Part shown: one piece after another, positions 42,366 to 51,720 of the stretch
Layout: each line of letters opens with the position of its first letter
Numbering within the stretch: position 1 is the stretch's first letter
From: an uncultured Eubacteriales bacterium
Lineage (GTDB): Bacteria; Bacillota; Clostridia; Oscillospirales; Butyricicoccaceae
Reading direction: 5' to 3'
Assembly (NCBI GenBank): GCA_910579575.1
Contig: CAJTUM010000005.1
Location: forward strand, 83,944 to 147,943
Length of the DNA: 64,000 nucleotides
The notes under the pieces: generated by a model
Database searches by the model: none
The model's input: only the letters and a program-made list of their open reading frames with translations
What the model was told of the DNA's origin: nothing
Translations under genes and position numbers: made by a program

Positions 42366-45300
42366 TTACAGGGCGTAATACCGAACAGCGCCTTCAAACA
42401 ACCGCTGGTCTTTATTGCCCGGCACATTTTTATAGAGATTGTCGCCCCAGCGCTCGCTGTGACACATTTTACCAAAAATGCGGCCGTCCGGCGAAGTGAC
42501 GCCTTCCACAGCGCAGAAGGAGCCGTTGGGGTTGAAGGCCGTATCCATAGAAGGAGCGCCTGTTTCGTCCACATACTGGGCGGCGATCTGGCCGTTGGCC
42601 GCCAGCCGGTCAATCAGCGCCTGCGGCGCCGCAAAACGGCCCTCGCCATGGGAAATCGCCACAGTGTGAATATCGCCCACTTGGTTTAACATCAGCCAGG
42701 GAGACCAATTGGCGCAGATTCGTGTGCGCGTCAAACCAGATTGATGCCGGCCGATCACATTATAAGTCAGCGTAGCGTCTTCCGCCGTCATTTGGCGGAT
42801 TTCTCCATAGGGCAACAAGCCCAGCTTAATAAGAGCCTGGAATCCGTTGCAGACGCCGATCATCAAGCCGTCTCGCTGGCGCAGCAAGCCATGGACGGCC
42901 TCGGAGACGCGGGGGTTGCGGAAAAAGGCGGTGATGAATTTTGCCGAGCCGTCGGGCTCGTCGCCGCCGGAAAAACCGCCGGGCAGAGCGATTATCTGGC
43001 TGTTGGCAATGGCCTTTTCCATCCGTTCCACCGATTCGTTGATCTGAGCGGCGGTCAGGTTGCGCAGCACCAAAATCTCCGGCTGGGCTCCGGCCTTTTC
43101 AAAGGCCCTGGCAGTGTCATATTCACAGTTGGCGCCAGGGAACACCGGAATCAACACTCGGGGGGTAGCCGTCTTGACCGCAGGCCCTTTGACCGGCTTG
43201 CCCGAGAAGGAGAAGAGCGGCGCCGCGCCCTGGGTCTGAGCCTTTACTGGGAATACCGGCTCCAGCACGGCCTCGTAGACGGCCAACAGCTCCGGCAAAG
43301 CGACGCTTTCGCCGCTGGGCAAACGAATTTCCTTTTGCTCCAGCGTATGACCAATCAGCTGGCCGCAGAGGGGCGCTCCCTCCGCCAGCTCTACGACAAA
43401 GGCGCCTCGGCGGGCCTCAAACAGACCGCTGAAAGCCGGATCGTAGGCAAAGCCCAGATCGTTGCCAAAAGCCATCTTGGCCACGGCGGCGCCCACGCCG
43501 CCCAGTTCGGGCACATAGACGGCCGACGCCTGGCGGTTGGCAATTAGACGCTCTACCTGATTCAACGTTTCCAGCAGGCTCTTTTCTTCCAAGAGGCCCT
43601 GGCTATCCTGCTCCGCCTGGAGCAGCACGACGGCGCTGCCCGGCTTTTTGAACTCCGGCGAAATGATATTGTCTGTATTGGCGGCGGAAATGGCGAAGCT
43701 CACCAAGGTGGGAGGCACGTCGATGTCGTCGAAGCTGCCGGACATACTGTCCTTGCCGCCGATGGCCGCGGCCTTCAGCTGCCGCTGGGCCTCCAAAGCG
43801 CCCAGAAGCGCGGCCATAGGCTTGCCCCACCGCTGGGGGTCGGTCCCCAATTTCTCAAAATATTCTTGGAACGTCAGGTGGCAGTTTTGATAAGAAGCGC
43901 CGGCGGCAGACAGCTTGCACACCGATTCCACCACTGCATAGTAAGCGCCCAGATAGGGGCTTCGGCTGCTCAAATAGGGGTCGAAGCCATAGGCCATCGC
44001 CGAGCAGGTTTTGGTCTCCTTGCCCAGCACAGGCAGCTTGGCGACCATGACCTGAGCAGGCGTCTGCTGGTTTTTTCCGCCAAAAGGCATGAGCACGGTT
44101 CCGGCGCCGACGGTGCTGTCAAAGCGCTGAACCAGGCCCTTTTGAGAGCAGACGTTGAGCTGCGCCAAAACCTGCCGATATCCCTGAACGGTATCCGGAG
44201 CGGCCTGCTCCTCCTCCCCTTCCGGCCGGGCGATTTTGACGGCAATATGCTTTTCCGCTCCATTGGAATTCAAAAATTCCCGGGAAAGATCCACAATGGT
44301 CTTGCCATTCCACCGCATGGTCAGCCGGGGGCTTTCCGTCACATAAGCCACAATCGCAGCCTCCAGATTTTCCTCCCCTGCCAGCTGAATAAAGCGGTTC
44401 GCATCCTCCGGCGCCACGACCACGGCCATTCGCTCTTGAGATTCGGAGATGGCCAGCTCTGTGCCGTCCAGGCCCTCATATTTTTTGCTCACTTGATTCA
44501 AATCGATATCCAGGCCGTCGGCCAGCTCGCCAATGGCCACGGAAACGCCGCCGGCTCCGAAATCATTGCATCGTTTAATCATCGAGGCGGCGGTTTTGCT
44601 GCGGAACAGCCGCTGGAGCTTTCGCTCCTCTGGGGCGTTGCCTTTCTGCACCTCCGCGCCGCAGCTTTCCAGCGATTGAGCGGTATGCGCTTTGGAGGAG
44701 CCGGTGGCTCCGCCGCAGCCGTCCCGCCCTGTGCGGCCGCCCAACAAAATCACAGCGTCTCCAGGGGCGGGCCGCTGCCGGCGGATGTTTTCCGCTGGGG
44801 CCGCGCCCACCACGGCGCCGATTTCCATCCGCTTGGCCACATAGCCGGGATGATAAAATTCATGGACCAAGCCGGTGGCCAGGCCGATCTGGTTGCCGTA
44901 AGAGCTATAGCCGGCGGCCGCCGTCTGGACGATTTTTCGCTGGGGCAGCTTGCCGGGCAACGTTTGGTCAATGGGCGCCAGCGGATCTGCCGCGCCGGTG
45001 ACCCGCATGGCCTGATAAACATAGCTGCGGCCGGAAAGAGGGTCCCGAATAGCGCCGCCGATGCAGGTGGCCGCGCCGCCAAAGGGTTCAATTTCTGTGG
45101 GATGATTGTGGGTTTCGTTTTTGAACATCAGAATCCATTGCTCGGTTCCGTCCTCGGTTTCTACGTCAATTTTCACCGAGCAGGCGTTAATTTCCTCGGA
45201 TTCGTCCAAGTCGTTCAAAGCGCCGATTTTTTTTAGGTATTTGGCGCCGACAGTAGCCAAATCCATCAAGGTGACGGGCTTATCTGAGCGCCCCTGATAA

Positions 45301-46067
45301 ACCTCCCGGCGGATGGACTGATAGCGCTCAAAGCTCTCTTGCGCCGCCGGGTCCTCAATTTCTACTTGATCGATTATGGTGGAAAAGGTGGTATGGCGGC
45401 AATGATCCGACCAATAGGTGTCGATCATACGAATTTCCGTAATGGTGGGCTGGCGGCCCTCCTGACGGAAATAATCCCGACAGAAACGGATATCGTCCTG
45501 GTCCATAGCCAAGCCGTATTGCCGGATGAACTCCGACAATCCCTCTTCCTCCAGCTGGGTAAAGCCCTCCAGAATCGCCACTTCGGCGGGGATTTCATAT
45601 TGCATTTGCAGGGTGTCGGCTTTCTCCATGGAAGCCTCCCGGCTCTCCACCGGGTTGATGACGTACTTCTTCACTGCGTTCAACTGCTCCGGGCTGATCT
45701 GTCCTTCCAACACATAAACGCGAGCCGTGCGCACAGTCGGCCGCTCCCCCTGGGAGACAAATTGAATGCACTGGGCGCAGGAATCCGCCCGCTGGTCGTA
45801 TTGCCCAGGCAAGTATTCGCTGGCAAAGACTGCGGCTCCGGTCAGGTCCGGCGTCTGGCAGGCGTCGTCTACCTGGGGCTCGGAAAAGACGATATCCACG
45901 CAGCGGTCAAAAAGGGCTTTATCAATGCCTTCCACATCATAACGATTGAGCAGGCGCAAGCCCATCACGCTCTTAATTTGCAGAAGATTTACAATTTCAT
46001 CCAATAAATGCCGAGCTTCCGCGTCAAACCCCGGCTTTTTTTCCACATAAATTCGGTAAACCGCCAT
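42366..46067 (-). CDS. purL: phosphoribosylformylglycinamidine synthase (single-chain)
   Basis: This 1233-aa FGAM synthase combines the PurS-like N-terminus, two PurM-like ATPase halves (SDHCRHTTF, KNETHNHPTEIEPFGGAATCIGG, visible as ETHNHPTEIEP) and a C-terminal class I glutaminase. The glutaminase has PVFPGANCEYD, nucleophile IGVCNGFQALIKLG and SHGEGRF. It converts FGAR, ATP and glutamine to FGAM, step 4 of purine synthesis. The large single-chain form is the one common in this branch of Clostridia, in place of PurSQL. The ATG at 46067 is 1 nt after the purD stop, so the two are coupled. Confidence 0.97.
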   Translation of the reverse strand: MAVYRIYVEKKPGFDAEARHLLDEIVNLLQIKSVMGLRLLNRYDVEGIDKALFDRCVDIVFSEPQVDDACQTPDLTGAAVFASEYLPGQYDQRADSCAQCIQFVSQGERPTVRTARVYVLEGQISPEQLNAVKKYVINPVESREASMEKADTLQMQYEIPAEVAILEGFTQLEEEGLSEFIRQYGLAMDQDDIRFCRDYFRQEGRQPTITEIRMIDTYWSDHCRHTTFSTIIDQVEIEDPAAQESFERYQSIRREVYQGRSDKPVTLMDLATVGAKYLKKIGALNDLDESEEINACSVKIDVETEDGTEQWILMFKNETHNHPTEIEPFGGAATCIGGAIRDPLSGRSYVYQAMRVTGAADPLAPIDQTLPGKLPQRKIVQTAAAGYSSYGNQIGLATGLVHEFYHPGYVAKRMEIGAVVGAAPAENIRRQRPAPGDAVILLGGRTGRDGCGGATGSSKAHTAQSLESCGAEVQKGNAPEERKLQRLFRSKTAASMIKRCNDFGAGGVSVAIGELADGLDIDLNQVSKKYEGLDGTELAISESQERMAVVVAPEDANRFIQLAGEENLEAAIVAYVTESPRLTMRWNGKTIVDLSREFLNSNGAEKHIAVKIARPEGEEEQAAPDTVQGYRQVLAQLNVCSQKGLVQRFDSTVGAGTVLMPFGGKNQQTPAQVMVAKLPVLGKETKTCSAMAYGFDPYLSSRSPYLGAYYAVVESVCKLSAAGASYQNCHLTFQEYFEKLGTDPQRWGKPMAALLGALEAQRQLKAAAIGGKDSMSGSFDDIDVPPTLVSFAISAANTDNIISPEFKKPGSAVVLLQAEQDSQGLLEEKSLLETLNQVERLIANRQASAVYVPELGGVGAAVAKMAFGNDLGFAYDPAFSGLFEARRGAFVVELAEGAPLCGQLIGHTLEQKEIRLPSGESVALPELLAVYEAVLEPVFPVKAQTQGAAPLFSFSGKPVKGPAVKTATPRVLIPVFPGANCEYDTARAFEKAGAQPEILVLRNLTAAQINESVERMEKAIANSQIIALPGGFSGGDEPDGSAKFITAFFRNPRVSEAVHGLLRQRDGLMIGVCNGFQALIKLGLLPYGEIRQMTAEDATLTYNVIGRHQSGLTRTRICANWSPWLMLNQVGDIHTVAISHGEGRFAAPQALIDRLAANGQIAAQYVDETGAPSMDTAFNPNGSFCAVEGVTSPDGRIFGKMCHSERWGDNLYKNVPGNKDQRLFEGAVRYYAL

Positions 46068-46068
46068 G

Positions 46069-47349
46069 TTATTCCCCTCTCTGTTCCATGGCCCGCCGGC
46101 CGATGTCCTTGCGGCAGTGCATATTGTCAAAATGAATCTGCTCCGCCGCCTGGTAGGCTTTTTCCACAGCCTGAGGCAGGGTTTCGGCCAAGGCCGTCAC
46201 GCCCAATACCCGGCCGCCGGCTGTCAGCAGCTTGCCTTCTTCTTCCTTAACGCCGGCGTAATAGACGGCTGCGCCCTGTTCCTCCGCCTGATTCAGGCCG
46301 GTTATGGGCAGGCCGGTATAATAGTTTTTCGGATACCCCCCCGAAGCCAAAATCACGCAGCACGCCGCCTGGGGCAGAAATTCCACTTTCTGCTCCGCCA
46401 GCCGGCCGTCGATCACAGCTTCCATAATATCCAGCAGGTCTGTTTTCAGCAAAGGCAGCACCACTTGGGTTTCCGGGTCGCCGAAGCGGCAGTTGTATTC
46501 AATTACCTTGGGGCCTTGGTCTGTCAGCATCAGGCCGAAATACAAGCAGCCCCGGAAGGGACGTCCCTCCTGGTTCATGGCCTGGACAGTGGGCAGAAAA
46601 ATCTCTTTCATGCACCGCTCCGCCACTTCGGGCGTGTAATAGGGGTTGGGCGCCACCGCGCCCATACCGCCGGTGTTGGGGCCCTGATCCCCGTCGTAAG
46701 CCCGCTTATGGTCCATGGAGGCGACCATAGGGACCAAGGTTTCGCCGTCGGTAAAGCTGAGGACAGAAATTTCTGGGCCCTGTAAAAATTCCTCCACAAT
46801 CACATGATCGCCGCTGGCGCCGAAAATTTTATCGTTCATAATGGCGTGCAGCGCGTCCTGCGCGGCCACCTCGTTTTCGGCAATCACAACGCCCTTGCCC
46901 AGAGCCAAGCCGTCCGCCTTGACGACCACCGGATATTTGCCCTTGGCTCGAATATGTTCCATAGCGCTTTCCACATTGTCAAAAACGTCGTAATCCGCTG
47001 TGGGGATATGATATTTTTTCATCAAATTTTTCGCAAAGACCTTGCTGCTTTCAATTTCCGCCGCTGGGGCGCTGGGGCCGAAGGCGCGGATTCCCGCCTT
47101 CTGCAGCCGGTCGACCATGCCCATGGCCAAAGGGTCGTCTGGGATGACTGCCGCCAAATCAATCTTTTTGTCCCGGGCAAATTTGACGACGCCCTCTATA
47201 TCCGTAGCCTTTACTGGGACGCAGATTGCGTCCTGAGCAATGCCGCCGTTGCCCGGCGCGGCATAGATTTTAGAAATACGAGGGTTTTCTTTTAATTTTT
47301 TGATTACGGCGTGTTCGCGGCCGCCGCCGCCTACAACGAGAAGGTTCAT
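46069..47349 (-). CDS. purD: phosphoribosylamine--glycine ligase
   Basis: This 426-aa ATP-grasp enzyme starts NLLVVGGGGREHAV and has DGLALGKGVVIA (nucleotide loop), PNTGGMGA and YNCRFGDPETQ, all diagnostic for GAR synthetase. It makes GAR from phosphoribosylamine and glycine (step 2). It sits between the AICAR transformylase and purL genes in the operon. Confidence 0.98.
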   Translation of the reverse strand: MNLLVVGGGGREHAVIKKLKENPRISKIYAAPGNGGIAQDAICVPVKATDIEGVVKFARDKKIDLAAVIPDDPLAMGMVDRLQKAGIRAFGPSAPAAEIESSKVFAKNLMKKYHIPTADYDVFDNVESAMEHIRAKGKYPVVVKADGLALGKGVVIAENEVAAQDALHAIMNDKIFGASGDHVIVEEFLQGPEISVLSFTDGETLVPMVASMDHKRAYDGDQGPNTGGMGAVAPNPYYTPEVAERCMKEIFLPTVQAMNQEGRPFRGCLYFGLMLTDQGPKVIEYNCRFGDPETQVVLPLLKTDLLDIMEAVIDGRLAEQKVEFLPQAACCVILASGGYPKNYYTGLPITGLNQAEEQGAAVYYAGVKEEEGKLLTAGGRVLGVTALAETLPQAVEKAYQAAEQIHFDNMHCRKDIGRRAMEQRGE

Positions 47350-47391
47350 AGATCCGCCCTCCTTGAGTGATTTTGTTTTCTGACACGCTTT

Positions 47392-48582
47392 TTAATGATG
47401 GAACAATCTCATCCCGGTAAAGGCCATGACAATGCCATATCGATCGGCGGTTTCAATCACATGATCGTCCCGCACAGAGCCGCCGGGCTGAACGATATAC
47501 TGGACGCCCGACCGGCGGGCCCGCTCCACGTTGTCTCCAAAGGGAAAAAAGGCGTCGGATCCCAGCGTTACCTCCGTCAGGCGCTGGGCGATCCACTCCT
47601 CTTTCATCTCTCTGGTCAAAAGGGGCGGGCGGGTCTTGAAGGTATTTTGCCAATTCCCTTCCGCCAGCAGCTGCCGGCATTCCACATCCGAAAGGTAGCA
47701 ATCGATAGCGTTATCCCGATCCGGTCGGCGGACGCCGTCCACAAAATCCAACCCCAGCACATAAGGATGCTGGCGCAGGCTCCAGTTATCCGCTTTGTCC
47801 CCGGCCAAACGAGTGCAGTGAATCCGGCTTTGCTGGCCGGCGCCCACGCCCACGGCCTGGCCGTTTTTCACATAGCACACCGAGTTGGACTGGGTGTATT
47901 TCAGCGTAATCATCGCCACAATCATATCAATTTTCGCCTGCTGTGGCAACTGCTTATTTTTCGTCACAATATTTTGAAGCAGCGTTTCGTCAATTTTGAA
48001 GTCGTTGCGCTTTTGCTCAAACGTCACGCCAAAAACGTCCTTGCGCTCTTCTGGGGCGGGAACATAATCCGGGTCAATCTGCACCACATTATATTTGCCG
48101 TTTTTCTTGGCTCGCAGGATCTCCAAAGCTTCGTCGGTGTAACCGGGGGCGATTATGCCGTCGGAAACTTCCGGCTTGATATATCGAGCGGTTTCTCCGT
48201 CGCACACGTCGCTCAAAGCGGCCCAATCGCCATAGGAACACAGCCGATCCGCCCCTCTGGCCCGGATATAAGCGCTGGCAATGGGGCTGGGCTGGGCTTT
48301 GGCGGAAACAAAGTACATCTTTCGTTCGGTATCGCTCAGCGGCAGGCCCACGGCGGCGCCCGCCGGAGAAACGTGCTTAAACGAGGCCGCCGCCGGCAGG
48401 CCCGTGGCTTCCTTCAGCTCTTTCACCAGCTGCCAGGCGTTCAGGGCGTCCAAAAAATTGATATAGCCCGGCTTGCCGCTCAAAACCGTCAGCGGCAGAG
48501 CGCCCCCTTCCCGCATCCAAATGCGGGCGGGCTTCTGGTTGGGGTTGCAGCCGTATTTCAGTTCCATTGTCGTTTCGCTCAT
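47392..48582 (-). CDS. purH: AICAR formyltransferase (stand-alone, no IMP cyclohydrolase domain)
   Basis: This 396-aa protein starts at ATG 48582 and covers only the AICAR transformylase half of PurH (KYGCNPNQKPA, FKHVSPAGAA, QSNSVCYVKNGQAVGVGAGQQSRIHC as QSNSVCYVK and GAGQQSRIHCTRLAG, SDAFFPFGD). The MGS-like cyclohydrolase domain is absent. The next genes upstream include a PurO-type cyclohydrolase that supplies the last step. It uses 10-formyl-THF to make FAICAR. Confidence 0.95.
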   Translation of the reverse strand: MSETTMELKYGCNPNQKPARIWMREGGALPLTVLSGKPGYINFLDALNAWQLVKELKEATGLPAAASFKHVSPAGAAVGLPLSDTERKMYFVSAKAQPSPIASAYIRARGADRLCSYGDWAALSDVCDGETARYIKPEVSDGIIAPGYTDEALEILRAKKNGKYNVVQIDPDYVPAPEERKDVFGVTFEQKRNDFKIDETLLQNIVTKNKQLPQQAKIDMIVAMITLKYTQSNSVCYVKNGQAVGVGAGQQSRIHCTRLAGDKADNWSLRQHPYVLGLDFVDGVRRPDRDNAIDCYLSDVECRQLLAEGNWQNTFKTRPPLLTREMKEEWIAQRLTEVTLGSDAFFPFGDNVERARRSGVQYIVQPGGSVRDDHVIETADRYGIVMAFTGMRLFHH

Positions 48583-48647
48583 CTTCCGTCCCGTTTCCTT
48601 TCCGTATCGTCGCCAAAAGAGGGCCCGCCAAGCGGGCCGCTCTTTTT

Positions 48648-49283
48648 TCATTCTTCCACAGTATCTTCGTTGATGAAATCATACTCGCCGTCCATCAACG
48701 TCTGCAAATAGTCGTCAAAGCTGTCCGCAATCACCGCAAGCTCGTCTGGGTCATGGAGAAAGCGGACTACCTGACCGATTGTTCCAGTCTCCGAAGGGGA
48801 AAAATCCAAAAACAGCTGGGAGGTTCCGCCGTTATTCATGCAATCGGCAAAATGCAGCCAGCGCATTGTTTGGGAATCCCGAACAATCCGCTGGTCTACC
48901 GCAACGCCTTCCTCGTCAAACAGCCGGTCTACATAATCGCCGTAATACCGGGCGGCCAAATCTTGGTTTTTCCGCATTTGTTTGGCGGACAGCAGGTAAT
49001 ACGGGTACTCCTCCAGATCGGAGCCCAGGAAATACAAGGCGAACTTGCGGCCTTGATACTTCCGCCAATAGGAGCCGTCCACAATGGAAAGCAGCTCCGC
49101 CAAGCTTTCCGGCAGTTCCGGGTAAAGCGCCTTCAAGCGGGCCAATTTTTTCGCTTTGACGCCATGAGCCGCGGCGGCAAATTCATCCCACAACTCCCCT
49201 GCCCCGGCTTGGCGATAGGCCTGGGCCAACCCGTCTGCATAGCGCTGGGCCAGGCTTTTCTCGCCATAGTTTAAATCATTCAT
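48648..49283 (-). CDS. SUKH (SMI1/KNR4) family protein inside the purine operon
   Basis: This 211-aa acidic protein has the SUKH pattern at residues ~45-75 (LKALYPELPESLAELLSIVDGS, here LPESLAELLSIVDGSYWRKY). Its frame overlaps purO by 8 bp, so the two are co-translated. SUKH proteins are best known as immunity proteins of bacterial toxins but also as stand-alone proteins of unknown role. No toxin gene lies beside it. Its firm placement between purO and purH suggests it is either a passenger or a regulator of the pathway. Confidence 0.8.
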   Translation of the reverse strand: MNDLNYGEKSLAQRYADGLAQAYRQAGAGELWDEFAAAAHGVKAKKLARLKALYPELPESLAELLSIVDGSYWRKYQGRKFALYFLGSDLEEYPYYLLSAKQMRKNQDLAARYYGDYVDRLFDEEGVAVDQRIVRDSQTMRWLHFADCMNNGGTSQLFLDFSPSETGTIGQVVRFLHDPDELAVIADSFDDYLQTLMDGEYDFINEDTVEE

Positions 49284-49977
49284 ATTTGTTGAAAATCAGC
49301 TGACAGGCCTCCCCTGTTTCCAAGCTGGTATACTGGACGAACAGGGATATTTTATTCTCCTCGTTCAGGCTTTCCCAGACTTGCCGGGCAAAATCCTCCA
49401 TATCTTGGCCGATTTCCACTCGCTCCGGCTCCCCCTCAAAAATGGGCAGCGGCGAGCCGTCCTGGACATAGGTATGGATAAAATGCCCCAAACCGGGCTG
49501 GCCCGGATACTCGAAAAACTGCCGCAGGCAAGCGGAGCCCTTTTCATCGGCGCTTTTTAGGATGGACAGCTTATAGCCGCCGTCCGGGCTGAGCAAGCCG
49601 GAAATCCGGGGCGTCCAGTTGGGACTGTCCGGCTCAAATTCCCGGCTGCGCAGCGCCTGCTCCAGAGTCTGTCCCCGCTCCAAATATTCCAGAATGGTGT
49701 CCGTCTGATCGCCGTTGGTAACAATCAGGCTTCTCCCTACCCGCCGAACCGGATGATAAATCACCAGGCTGGGGTCCTCCATCTTTTCCGGGTCCCGGGC
49801 CTGGGTGCGAATGCCGTCGGGCTCCTGGACAAATACGCGGTTGCGGCTGTTGGCGCTGCGGCCCATAATGAAATAGAGCGCCGCGGATTGTCTGCCGTCC
49901 GGCGTGGCGCCCAATACGACGCCTCGGCCAGGATAGGGGTTTTTCCGCAGCAACTGGGGCAGTTCTTGGGTTTTCAT
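49276..49977 (-). CDS. purO: IMP cyclohydrolase, PurO type
   Basis: This 233-aa protein has the PF07826 pattern from its start: RKNPYPGRGVVLGATPDG, YFIMGRSANSRNRVFV, DPSLVIYHPVR and VTNGDQTDTILEYL. It closes FAICAR to IMP and replaces the N-terminal domain missing from the stand-alone transformylase. It lies downstream of purN and overlaps the SUKH gene. Confidence 0.9.
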   Translation of the reverse strand: MKTQELPQLLRKNPYPGRGVVLGATPDGRQSAALYFIMGRSANSRNRVFVQEPDGIRTQARDPEKMEDPSLVIYHPVRRVGRSLIVTNGDQTDTILEYLERGQTLEQALRSREFEPDSPNWTPRISGLLSPDGGYKLSILKSADEKGSACLRQFFEYPGQPGLGHFIHTYVQDGSPLPIFEGEPERVEIGQDMEDFARQVWESLNEENKISLFVQYTSLETGEACQLIFNKYE

Positions 49978-50011
49978 AAATCAGTTCCTCCTCTATCGGC
50001 GCTTCGCGCCC

Positions 50012-50617
50012 TCATCGGGGCAGCGGGCCCTCTTTGCGGCAGACCATCTCCACCGCTTGGGGCAGCAGCGTCCACTCAGCCTGCTCCATCACCCGCAGCT
50101 GAAGGGTTTCCGCTGTGTCGTCGGGCAGGACTTCCACCGCCTTCTGCAGCAAAATCGGCCCGCCGTCCGCTTCTTCGTTCACCAGATGCACGGTGGCGCC
50201 GGTGAGCTTCACCCCTCGGGCCAAAGCGGCTTCGTGGACCTTCAGCCCATAAAAGCCTTTGCCGCAAAAGGAGGGGATCAGCGCCGGGTGAACGTTCAAA
50301 ATCCGGTTAGGGTACCGCCGCACGACCTCCGGCCCCAGAATGGTCAAAAATCCGGCTAGCACAATCACGTCGATCTGATAGCGCTCCAAAACTTGCAACA
50401 ACGCTCGGTCAAACTCCTCCTGGCTGGCAAACTGCTTCCGGGGCAGCGTTTCGGCAGGCACATTGTTTTGAGCCGCCCGTTCCAGGGCATAGACCCCAGA
50501 GCGGCTGGAGACCACTAAGCAAATAGTTCCGCTGGAGATCCGGCCGGCCTTTTGGGCGTCCAGCATCGCCTGCAGATTGGTGCCGCCGCCGGAAACCAGC
50601 GCGGCGACCCTTACCAC
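50012..50617 (-). CDS. purN: phosphoribosylglycinamide formyltransferase
   Basis: The start is GTG 50617, overlapping the last codons of purM, with gaggg about 9 nt upstream. It gives 201 aa, beginning VVRVAALVSGGGTNLQAML. The catalytic Asn-His-Asp set is visible in ILNVHPALIPSF (N, H) and NEEADGGPIL (D). It formylates GAR with 10-formyl-THF (step 3). Confidence 0.97.
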   Translation of the reverse strand: MVRVAALVSGGGTNLQAMLDAQKAGRISSGTICLVVSSRSGVYALERAAQNNVPAETLPRKQFASQEEFDRALLQVLERYQIDVIVLAGFLTILGPEVVRRYPNRILNVHPALIPSFCGKGFYGLKVHEAALARGVKLTGATVHLVNEEADGGPILLQKAVEVLPDDTAETLQLRVMEQAEWTLLPQAVEMVCRKEGPLPR

Positions 50618-51642
50618 AGCAATACGCCCTCGTCGCCGGGGACGACCTCGCCCAGGATATAAGCCTGCTCGCCTTGGCCGTTCAGCAGCTCCACCGCCCG
50701 ATCCGCCTGATCCGGCGGGACGATGCAGCACATTCCAACGCCCATATTGAAGGTGTTGAACATATCTTTTTCTGGGATATTCCCTTCCTTTTGAATCAGG
50801 TTGAAAATCGCCGGCGTGCGGACTTTGGCCTTTTCAATCTTGGCCGTCAGCCCTTCAGGCAGCGCCCGAGGAATGTTTTCATAGAACCCGCCGCCGGTGA
50901 TATGACAGATCGATTTCACTTCCGCCTGGTCCAGAAGCGCCAGTATGGGCTTGACATAAATACGGGTGGGGACAAGCAGCGTCTCCCACAAAGAGCCGCC
51001 CAGCTCATCCGAATGAAAGTTAGGCTTCCGCTCAATGTCAAAAACCCGGCGGACCAGAGAAAAGCCGTTGCTGTGCACGCCGCTGGAGGCCAAGGCCACC
51101 AACACGTCGCCGGCTTTGACCCGGCTCTGATCCAGAATGCGGGATTTTTCCACTGCGCCCACCGTAAAGCCCGCCAGGTCATAATCGTCCTCGGCCATCA
51201 CGCCGGGATGCTCGGCGGTTTCGCCGCCGATTAGGGCGCAGCCCGCCTGGACGCAGCCCTCCGCCACGCCGGACACAATGGAGGCGATTTTCTCTGGAAT
51301 ATTTTTACTGCAAGCGATATAATCCAAAAAGAACAAAGGCTTGGCGCCAGAGCAGACCACGTCGTTGACGCACATGGCTACGCTGTCAATGCCGATGGTA
51401 TCATGCTTATCCAGCAGCTGAGCCAACCGCAGCTTGGTGCCAACGCCGTCTGTGCCGCTGACCAGCACGGGGTTTTTCATGCCGGAAAGATCCAGCTCAA
51501 ACAGGCCGCCAAAGCCCCCCAAGCCGGAAAGCGCGCCAGGGATCATGGTCCGGGCAGTGTGAGCCTTCATCAGCTCCACGGCCCGATAACCGGCGGTGAC
51601 GTCCACGCCGGCGGCTTTATAACTGTCGCTAAAACTCTTCAT
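50611..51642 (-). CDS. purM: phosphoribosylformylglycinamidine cyclo-ligase
   Basis: ATG 51642 (agagg 7 nt upstream) gives 343 aa. The AIR synthetase motifs YKAAGVDVTAGYRAV, SGTDGVGTKL, DSVAMCVNDVVCSGA, GGETAEHPG and ITGGGFYENIPR are present. It makes AIR from FGAM (step 5). It overlaps purN by 7 bp. Confidence 0.98.
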   Translation of the reverse strand: MKSFSDSYKAAGVDVTAGYRAVELMKAHTARTMIPGALSGLGGFGGLFELDLSGMKNPVLVSGTDGVGTKLRLAQLLDKHDTIGIDSVAMCVNDVVCSGAKPLFFLDYIACSKNIPEKIASIVSGVAEGCVQAGCALIGGETAEHPGVMAEDDYDLAGFTVGAVEKSRILDQSRVKAGDVLVALASSGVHSNGFSLVRRVFDIERKPNFHSDELGGSLWETLLVPTRIYVKPILALLDQAEVKSICHITGGGFYENIPRALPEGLTAKIEKAKVRTPAIFNLIQKEGNIPEKDMFNTFNMGVGMCCIVPPDQADRAVELLNGQGEQAYILGEVVPGDEGVLLW

Positions 51643-51720
51643 GCCGTTTCCTCTCAATCATCAATCTTTCAAAACCAGGGCCCGCCCGGCCAACCCGAGC
51701 GGACCCTTTTGGCAAAGGGC

